Source: Synanceia verrucosa | Lineage: Eukaryota; Chordata; Actinopteri; Perciformes; Synanceiidae | NCBI GenBank assembly: GCA_029721515.1 | Contig: CM056556.1 | Span: 27,892,669 to 27,956,668 of the forward strand | Direction of reading: 5' to 3' | DNA: 64,000 nt | Shown here: positions 1 through 9,000 of the stretch, piece after piece | Layout of the letters: every line of letters begins with the position of its first letter | How positions within the stretch are numbered: the first letter of the stretch is position 1 | Notes under the pieces: model-generated | The model's input: the letters and a program-made list of their open reading frames with translations, nothing else | Databases searched by the model: none | What the model was told of the DNA's origin: nothing | Program-made: the position numbers and the translations under genes

Positions 1-519
1 AATATACAGCATTATTATATAATGACACAGTAGAGCACACAGCCATATTTTTATTGATTCATCCACACTGCATGAATCAATAAAAATAATTCAGTTGAAT
101 AATATGTGTAAAGTAATGTGACTCTGAACAGGGTTATTTACAGTACAGTAAAGACATTTTATTATGTTTCTCTGCTTCCTGCACTTTTCTTTTTTTTCTT
201 TGGCTATACAAGCACTCTGTCTCTAAAAACACAGGAAACACAAAAGCACAATAATCATTTATCAGTTATAGTAGGTGCGATCTAATAAAACAATCTTTCT
301 GCACTTTGAAGAAGGAAAACACTGACTTTGTGTTAAATGACAGGTTGCTTCTTTCATTTGAAATAGATTTTGGGTTGAAATTCACTTAAGCAGCAGATCA
401 TTTTCGGCCTGACAGCTCAAACGCTAACCAAGGAAAAGGTATCTGAATAATTCTTCCACCACAGTTTAGATTCAGCGATGAGACGTTTGATTCTCATTTT
501 ACCTTCAGGGCATGTTGAG
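1..519. other. 3' flank of the SPATA33-like gene
   Basis: This AT-rich stretch has no convincing coding frame on either strand. It lies downstream of the minus-strand stop codon at 520-522 and so probably holds the 3' UTR of that gene. TTTATT on the plus strand near 52 reads AATAAA on the minus strand and could be its polyadenylation signal. The end of the transcript is inferred. Confidence 0.4.
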
Positions 520-728
520 TCACTGTCTGGTCACCAGGTTCTTCCCCACCACAAAGGGTGTGGAAGAAGGCCTCCGCTCTTTGACAGCGTCAGCTATAGT
601 CACGGTGGATGTTGAGGCGTGGAGGTCTTCTCGTGATGGAGCAGTGATGATGATGGCAGGTAGACGTGGAGAGGAGTCTGCTGACTCTGACTCAGTGCTG
701 GACGGTGATGGTGGAGGGATCTCTGTGA
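520..728 (-). CDS. spata33: SPATA33-like protein, terminal coding exon (partial gene)
   Basis: On the minus strand a pyrimidine-rich acceptor (cccctctcag, just above 728) opens a frame that runs to a TGA at 520-522. The peptide is about 69 residues, rich in Ser, Pro and Thr, with the segment LPAIIITAPSRE followed by a tail ending KNLVTRQ. IIIT followed by an acidic residue resembles the conserved core I recall in mammalian SPATA33 (spermatogenesis-associated, linked to calcineurin and mitochondria in sperm). Position supports the call: in human, SPATA33 lies head-to-head with CHMP1A, and this exon is on the minus strand just upstream of chmp1a. The exon is entered in phase 1, so at least one upstream exon must join it. 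Those exons could not be fixed. The frame is likely real; the name rests on one short motif plus synteny. Confidence 0.55.
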
Positions 729-2247
729 CTGAGAGGGGTGGAAATTACTCTCTAAGTGAAAGCAAGTATTAACGATATATTTATATTTACCATCTAAAGC
801 AGGAAAGATAAACTGATGAAATGAGCTTTTTACATATACATATACACCACCTCCTCCTGTGGAGTGATTCCTGTCCTCATACTGATAGAGGAGTGAACCT
901 GCAGGTCAGGTGAGGCACACCTGCTGCCGACAGACACACACTCAGGTGTGTGTGTGTGTGTGTGTGTTCAGGTGTGTGGTCACAGTGTTTCTGCTCGGTA
1001 TGAGAAGCAGTGGCACCTTTTAAATTGGATTGTGCTAATTTCTTAAGAGCGTTAGTGCTGTGTTTACAACATATTAATGCTGAGTAGACATCTCTGTGTA
1101 TTCACCTGCCCTCGTTAAACTGCTGACTGAAGGGAGCTGTGAAAACTGACAATCATTAAAAAAATTGACTGTCTGCACTAAATCAGCATTATTTGTATAA
1201 TAAAAATAATAAAGACAAGCAGTCATCTGCACCCTCATCTCAGAGGACATCTAACATCTGCACTGATGACAGCTTCTTCTTAAGCTGATGTTAATAAACC
1301 GTATGCACCATGATGGCTCTTTAACAAATATATTTACTCACAAATATTTATTTGCAAACATAATGGTTTTAAGACAGCAGACTTCTTCTGAAGCTTCTAA
1401 AACTGGACATACCCGAGGCTTCTCCTGCCCCTGTTTGTTTCTCTCCTACCTGAATACTCCTTGTGGCTTGCTCCAGCCCCCATCAGGCTCTCAGGGCTCA
1501 CATGTCCACACGGTGCTCACATTTTGTCCAGGCTGCGTTGCAGCACATTCACAAAATGCATGAGGAGGAAAGGCTGTGTGAGGCGACTCCCTCCCTGCTG
1601 CCGTCACTCCGGCTGGGTGACTTTAATCCTGAGCAGTTACAGCAGGAGTGGATAGTGGATGTCAAGGGCAAATTAGGACAACGATTGTCGTCACTGTGAG
1701 CTCCTAATGACTTGAATACCACAGATATGCACACATAAATATATTTCCCATGGGAAACATCAAATGTTAGTCACTGTGACTATTAATAAGTGTGATTTTT
1801 ATGTCATCTGAGCAGAACTGCTGGATAAATATCTGCACCAGATTTCAACAACAAAAGGTGTCACGTTTTTTTTCTCCTCAAACTAAATGGCTCACAGTGT
1901 TATTATTTCAGCAGCATTCAGTAATTTGAAAGAACTCCAGTTTAGTTCAGAAAAGGACCTTTAATAATAAGAGTAAGTGATGCTTTTGAAGTGAGAAGCT
2001 GAAACGATGACAGGACGTAAAGCATGAACACATAAATGTTGTTGTAATGTCTTGTGTGCATTACATGAGATGATTTCACTGCCATGCTCTTTTTCACAGA
2101 CACTTTGTTGTAACGAAAACAGATGTCCAGACAAAAAACAAAACAAAACAAAACATAAAACTCTGAACAATAATGTCTCCTGCTTTTCCTCTTTTCTTTT
2201 TAATGGTGTTGTGTTTTGGCTGATAGCATCAGCATAGGTTCACTCAC
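729..2247. other. Presumed SPATA33-like intron DNA with unresolved open segments
   Basis: This region lies between the terminal exon and the candidate 5' exons of the minus-strand gene. It contains a short (TG)n tract near 944-968. A plus-strand open segment at about 1463-1699 ends near a stop, and a minus-strand one covers 1549-1734. Neither gave a phase-consistent exon or a recognisable domain. I see no RNA gene here. Confidence 0.4.
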
Positions 2248-2656
2248 CCAGCGCCACAGATACACTAACTCCTCCATCTCAGCTTTGAGGAAGAAAAACA
2301 AAAATGTGCATGAATTAGCTGATAGCTCCATCAGATCCTCAGTTATTTACTATTTTTTTTCTATTTATTCTACTTGTTTAGTTCTGTCACTGGTCCTTAT
2401 TTGTATTTTAAATATAAAGAGTATCTTAATTAATTATTCATCTGTAACAAAGATAATTAATATTGTATTATGGTAAACTAAGCTCCCCTGGTGAATTGTG
2501 ATTTAATGCTAATTAAATCAAATATGAACACATTTTTTAAATATCTCACCTTGTCTCCTCAGGTACCTCAGGTTCCTCCTCTGTCTCCTCTCTCTCTCCC
2601 ATCTCATCTGTCTCCTCCAGTGTCTCCTTCATCTGTCTCTCTGTCAGTATGTCCAT
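2248..2656 (-). other. Candidate 5' exons of the SPATA33-like gene
   Basis: Two minus-strand segments carry good splice signals. One runs from an ATG at 2656 to 2550 and ends at a GTGAGA donor. It encodes an acidic, glutamate-rich peptide starting MDILTERQ. The other, 2282-2248, lies between a strong acceptor (tttcttcctcaaag) and a GTGAGTG donor and contains an ATG. Their phases do not join directly: the first exits in phase 2 and the second needs phase 1 or starts translation itself. At least one is therefore UTR, an alternative exon or spurious. Both lie where first exons of spata33 are expected, just left of the divergent promoter. Confidence 0.25.
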
Positions 2657-2859
2657 CTCCTCTCGTTGACTTTTTATCTTTCATCACCTTTTCTCCTCCT
2701 TAAAGCGGCAGATACAGTCTATGGTTTGAAGCTAAACTGTCTGACAATGTTCAAATTTATTTATTTATTAGTGATTTATTTTGAATAACAAGCTAATAAA
2801 ATAACACAAAACAAAATACACAAAACAAATGAAAACTGCAGTTTGTTTGGATGTAATTC

Positions 2860-3077
2860 CAGATTCTACCACACTGCTTCTTGGCGGTAGTGAGCCACCT
2901 CGTTGTTTATTAACCGCCAAAAACGTCAAAGAGGAGAGAAGCGTTTTTCTTGTCACGTGACTATTCCTGGCCCCGGAAGTGGCGACACCGCTACACCAAA
3001 ACAAACCAAGAGACCAAACTGTTGGGGAGCTGACACATTTGTTTCCTTTGGTCGCCTGGAGTTATATTCGTCTAGAC
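2860..3077. promoter_or_regulatory. Divergent promoter between the SPATA33-like gene and chmp1a
   Basis: This short interval separates oppositely oriented genes. It contains GTCACGTGAC at 2952-2961, an exact match to the palindromic CLEAR motif bound by TFEB/TFE3 (also a USF-type E-box), and CCGGAAGT at 2973-2980, a canonical ETS/GABPA site. There is no TATA box at a suitable distance from the chmp1a start. The 39-bp element at 2882-2920 lies in its left half. Motif identity is directly visible; binding and direction of activity are inferred. Confidence 0.6.
2882..2920 (+). repeat. 39-bp palindrome-ended element, copy A
   Basis: The element begins TGGCGGTA and ends AACCGCCAA, so its ends are near inverted repeats, with a shared core CGTTGTTT. 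A same-length, same-orientation copy lies at 47194-47232 in front of pyurf. Each is followed by purine-rich DNA, here a GA-rich stretch at 2931-2941. It ends about 158 bp upstream of the chmp1a ATG. It may be a short retroposed repeat or a promoter module. Confidence 0.6.
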
Positions 3078-6000
3078 ATGGAGGGTATGTCGTGATTAAC
3101 CATCTTGATATGCGCTGCCTCTGTTTTTAGTTAAACCACCAATCCAACGACAGACAGCTAGCATTAGCTTGTTAGCTTGAGCGGATGGTTAGCTGGGGTA
3201 GCTGTCAGACCTGTTTTGATTTTCAGTCCACTCATCATCATGAACTGTAATTTGGACTTTGGTTAACATCTTAACCACTGTTCACTGTTTTCCCTAATCG
3301 ATTACTGTTCTACTCCTTTGTTGTATTCCTCTCCAGATGATGACTAGTTTTTGATAAATGAGGACACTTTTAGACACTCCCTTTGGTTTCCAGTTGTACA
3401 AAACCATTTGGACATATCACCGAGATAACATTTTATTATTTCCCTATTACTGGATCACATAACTGATTGTATTTTGTTGGTGTTTCGGTTTGTACTTGAA
3501 CGCATCCCCTCCGCACACATTTGACAGGAAATGCTAAACAAACATTTTAAGGCCTAAGCCCTCCATTTCCAAGTGGGAGCTGCCTGTGTCAGAGTTAGTC
3601 AGAGACACGAGAAAGGTTGATTATTTAGCCAACAGCTACATGCAGGTTGTTTGCAGCTGTTGCTGGAAACAGAGTATGGTGAGTTGGTCGTTTTTTTTTT
3701 AATGTGATTCATGTTGTACTTTTCTTGTGGATATGTGCTTACATTGAAACAAATCTCCTTACTGTGATAATTCACATTAAACACACAACATGACTCTGTC
3801 TCTCACTGTCTCCACAGACACACTCTTCCAGCTAAAGGTATGTATCTATGTATATGTAGCTGTATAATTTAGTAAAAGTGGATTATTTATGTGTATCTGT
3901 GCATCTTTTCTTGTGGTTCACAGTTCACTTCCAAGCAGCTTGAGAGAATGGCTAAGAAAGCAGAGAAAGACTCTGAAAAGGAGCAATCCAAAGTCAAGAA
4001 GGTGGGCTAAGTAACTCAAGCTTAAAGCCTTTTGTGTGGCTGAGTAGTTAAGGTGCATGCTGCATTCACTGTCATGCCTTTATTATTTTCCATTTTTATC
4101 TCTACTGTGACCTTCCTAATAAAGGGAAAATGACCCTGAAATAATAGAGTGTAAAAATAAGACTTTTCTTTTCATAATAGAGTGTAAAAATAAGACTTTT
4201 CTTTTCATAATAGAGTGTAAAAATAAGACTTTTCTTTTCATAATAGAGTGTAAAATGAGACTTTTCTTTTCATAATAGAGTGTAAAAATAAGACTTTTCT
4301 TTTCATAATAGAGTGTAAAAATAAGACTTTTCTTTTCATAATAGAGTGTAAAAAAAGACTTTTCTTTTCATAATAGAGTGTAAAAATAAGACTTTTCTTT
4401 TCATAATAGAGTGTAAAAAAATACTTTTCTTTTCATAATAGAGTGTAAAAATAAGACTTTTCTTTTCATAATAGAGTGTAAAAATAAGACTTTTCTTTTC
4501 ATAATAGAGTGTAAAAATAAGACTTTTCTTTTCATAATAGAGTGTAAAATAAGACTTTTCTTTTCATAATAGAGTGTAAAAATAAGACTTTTCTTTTCAT
4601 AATAGAGTGTAAAATAAGACTTTTCTTTTCATAATAGAGTGTAAAAATAAGACTTTTCTTTTCATAATAGAGTGTAAAAAGACTTTTCTTTTCATAATAG
4701 AGTGTAAAATAAGACTTTTCTTTTCATAATAGAGTGTAAAAATAAGACTTTTCTTTTCATAATAGAGTGTAAAAAAAGACTTTTCTTTTCATAATAGAGT
4801 GTAAAAATAAGACTTTTCTTTTCATAATAGAGTGTAAAAAAAGACTTTTCTTTTCATAATAGAGTGTAAAAATAAGACTTTTCTTTTCATAATAGAGTGT
4901 AAAAATAAGACTTTTCTTTTCATAATAGAGTGTAAAAATAAGACTTTTCTTTTCATAATAGAGTGTAAAAATAAGACTTTTCTTTTCATAATAGAGTGTA
5001 AAAATAAGACTTTTCTTTTCATAATAGAGTGTAAAATAAGACTTTTCTTTTCATAATAGAGTGTAAAAAAGACTTTTCTTTTCATAATAGAGTGTAAAAT
5101 AAGACTTTTCTTTTCATAATAGAGTGTAAAATAAGACTTTTCTTTTCATAATAGAGTGTAAAAATAAGACTTTTCTTTTCATAATAGAGTGTAAAAAAGA
5201 CTTTTCTTTTCATAATAGAGTGTAAAAATAAGACTTTTCTTTTCATAATAGAGTGTAAAAAATACTTTTCTTTTCATAATAGAGTGTAAAAATAAGACTT
5301 TTCTTTTCATAATAGAGTGTAAAATAAGACTTTTCTTTTCATAATAGAGTGTAAAGAAAGACTTTTCTTTTCATAATAGAGTGTAAAATAAGACTTTTCT
5401 TTTCATAATAGAGTGTAAAATAAGACTTTTCTTTTCATAATAGAGTGTAAAAAGAAGACTTTTCTTTTCATAATAGAGTGTAAAATAAGACTTTTCTTTT
5501 CATAATAGAGTGTAAAATGAGACTTTTCTTTTCATAATAGAGTGTAAAAATAAGACTTTTCTTTTCATAATAGAGTGTAAAATGAGACTTTTCTTTTCAT
5601 AATAGAGTGTAAAAATAAGACTTTTCTTTTCATAATAGAGTGTAAAATAAGACTTTTCTTTTCATAATAGAGTGTAAAATAAGACTTTTCTTTTCATAAT
5701 AGAGTGTAAAATAAGACTTTTCTTTTCATAATAGAGTGTAAAAAATACTTTTCTTTTCATAATAGAGTGTAAAATAAGACTTTTCTTTTCATAATAGAGT
5801 GTAAAAATAAGACTTTTCTTTTCATAATAGAGTGTAAAAAAGACTTTTCTTTTCATAATAGAGTGTAAAAATAAGACTTTTCTTTTCATAATAGAGTGTA
5901 AAAATACTTTTCTTTTCATAATAGAGTGTAAAAATAAGACTTTTCTTTTCATAATAGAGTGTAAAATAAGACTTTTCTTTTCATAATAGAGTGTAAAGAA

Positions 6001-9000
6001 AGACTTTTCTTTTCATAATAGAGTGTAAAATAAGACTTTTCTTTTCATAATAGAGTGTAAAATAAGACTTTTCTTTTCATAATAGAGTGTAAAAATAAGA
6101 CTTTTCTTTTCATAATAGAGTGTAAAATAAGACTTTTCTTTTCATAATAGAGTGTAAAATGAGACTTTTCTTTTCATAATAGAGTGTAAAAATAAGACTT
6201 TTCTTTTCATAATAGAGTGTAAAATAAGACTTTTCTTTTCATAATAGAGTGTAAAATGAGACTTTTCTTTTCATAATAGAGTGTAAAAATAAGACTTTTC
6301 TTTTCATAATAGAGTGTAAAATAAGACTTTTCTTTTCATAATAGAGTGTAAAAATAAGACTTTTCTTTTCATAATAGAGTGTAAAAATAAGACTTTTCTT
6401 TTCATAATAGAGTGTAAAAAAAGACTTTTCTTTTCATAATAGAGTGTAAAATAAGACTTTTCTTTTCATAATAGAGTGTAAAATAAGACTTTTCTTTTCA
6501 TAATAGAGTGTAAAAAGAAGACTTTTCTTTTCATAATAGAGTGTAAAATAAGACTTTTCTTTTCATAATAGAGTGTAAAATGAGACTTTTCTTTTCATAA
6601 TAGAGTGTAAAAATAAGACTTTTCTTTTCATAATAGAGTGTAAAATAAGACTTTTCTTTTCATAATAGAGTGTAAAATAAGACTTTTCTTTTCATAATAG
6701 AGTGTAAAAATAAGACTTTTCTTTTCATAATAGAGTGTAAAATAAGACTTTTCTTTTCATAATAGAGTGTAAAAATAAGACTTTTCTTTTCATAATAGAG
6801 TGTAAAAAGACTTTTCTTTTCATAATAGAGTGTAAAATAAGACTTTTCTTTTCATAATAGAGTGTAAAATAAGACTTTTCTTTTCATAATAGAGTGTAAA
6901 AAAGACTTTTCTTTTCATAATAGAGTGTAAAAAAGACTTTTCTTTTCATAATAGAGTGTAAAATAAGACTTTTCTTTTCATAATAGAGTGTAAAAATAAG
7001 ACTTTTCTTTTCATAATAGAGTGTAAAATAAGACTTTTCTTTTCATAATAGAGTGTAAAATAAGACTTTTCTTTTCATAATAGAGTGTAAAATAAGACTT
7101 TTCTTTTCATAATAGAGTGTAAAAATAAGACTTTTCTTTTCATAATAGAGTGTAAAAAAGACTTTTCTTTTCATAATAGAGTGTAAAAAGAGACTTTTCT
7201 TTTCATAATAGAGTGTAAAATAAGACTTTTCTTTTCATAATAGAGTGTAAAATAAGACTTTTCTTTTCATAATAGAGTGTAAAAATAAGACTTTTCTTTT
7301 CATAATAGAGTGTAAAATAAGACTTTTCTTTTCATAATAGAGTGTAAAAAAGACTTTTCTTTTCATAATAGAGTGTAAAATAAGACTTTTCTTTTCATAA
7401 TAGAGTGTAAAAATAAGACTTTTCTTTTCATAATAGAGTGTAAAAAAAAGACTTTTCTTTTCATAATAGAGTGTAAAAAAAAGACTTTTCTTTTCATAAT
7501 GGAGTGTAAAAAAAGACTTTTCTTTTCATAATAGAGTGTAAAAAAAGACTTTTCTTTTCATAATAGAGTGTAAAAAAAGACTTTTCTTTTCATAATGGAG
7601 TGTAAAATAAGACTTTTCTTTTCATAATAGAGTGTAAAAAAAGACTTTTCTTTTCATAATAGAGTGTAAAATAAGACTTTTCTTTTCATAATAGAGTGTA
7701 AAAAAGACTTTTCTTTTCATAATAGTGTAAAATAAGACTTTTCTTTTCATAATAGAGTGTAAAAAGAGACTTTTCTTTTCATAATAGAGTGTAAAAATAA
7801 GACTTTTCTTTTCATAATAGAGTGTAAAATGAGACTTTTCTTTTCATAATAGAGTGTAAAAAAGACTTTTCTTTTCATAATAGAGTGTAAAAATGAGACT
7901 TTTCTTTTCATAATAGAGTGTAAAAAAGAGACTTTTCTTTTCATAATAGAGTGTAAAAAAAGACTTTTCTTTTCATAATAGAGTGTAAAAAAGACTTTTC
8001 TTTTCATAATAGAGTGTAAAAAAAGACTTTTCTTTTCATAATAGAGTGTAAAAATAAGACTTTTCTTTTCATAATGGAGTGTAAAATAAGACTTTTCTTT
8101 TCATAATAGAGTGTAAAAAAAAGACTTTTCTTTTCATAATAGAGTGTAAAATAAGACTTTTCTTTTCATAATAGAGTGTAAAAATAAGACTTTTCTTTTC
8201 ATAATAGAGTGTAAAATAAGACTTTTCTTTTCATAATAGAGTGTAAAAATAAGACTTTTCTTTTCATAATAGAGTGTAAAAAAAGACTTTTCTTTTCATA
8301 ATAGAGTGTAAAATAAGACTTTTCTTTTCATAATAGAGTGTAAAAATAAGACTTTTCTTTTCATAATAGAGTGTAAAAAGACTTTTCTTTTCATAATAGA
8401 GTGTAAAAATAAGACTTTTCTTTTCATAATAGAGTGTAAAAAAGACTTTTCTTTTCATAATAGAGTGTAAAAAAAAGACTTTTCTTTTCATAATAGAGTG
8501 TAAAATAAGACTTTTCTTTTCATAATAGAGTGTAAAATAAGACTTTTCTTTTCATAATAGAGTGTAAAAATAAGACTTTTCTTTTCATAATAGAGTGTAA
8601 AAAAAGACTTTTCTTTTCATAATAGAGTGTAAAAAGACTTTTCTTTTCATAATAGAGTGTAAAAATAAGACTTTTCTTTTCATAATAGAGTGTAAAATAA
8701 GACTTTTCTTTTCATAATAGAGTGTAAAAATAAGACTTTTCTTTTCATAATAGAGTGTAAAATAAGACTTTTCTTTTCATAATAGAGTGTAAAAATAAGA
8801 CTTTTCTTTTCATAATAGAGTGTAAAAATAAGACTTTTCTTTTCATAATAGAGTGTAAAAATAAGACTTTTCTTTTCATAATAGAGTGTAAAATAAGACT
8901 TTTCTTTTCATAATAGAGTGTAAAATAAGACTTTTCTTTTCATAATAGAGTGTAAAAATAAGACTTTTCTTTTCATAATAGAGTAAAAAAAGACTTTTCT

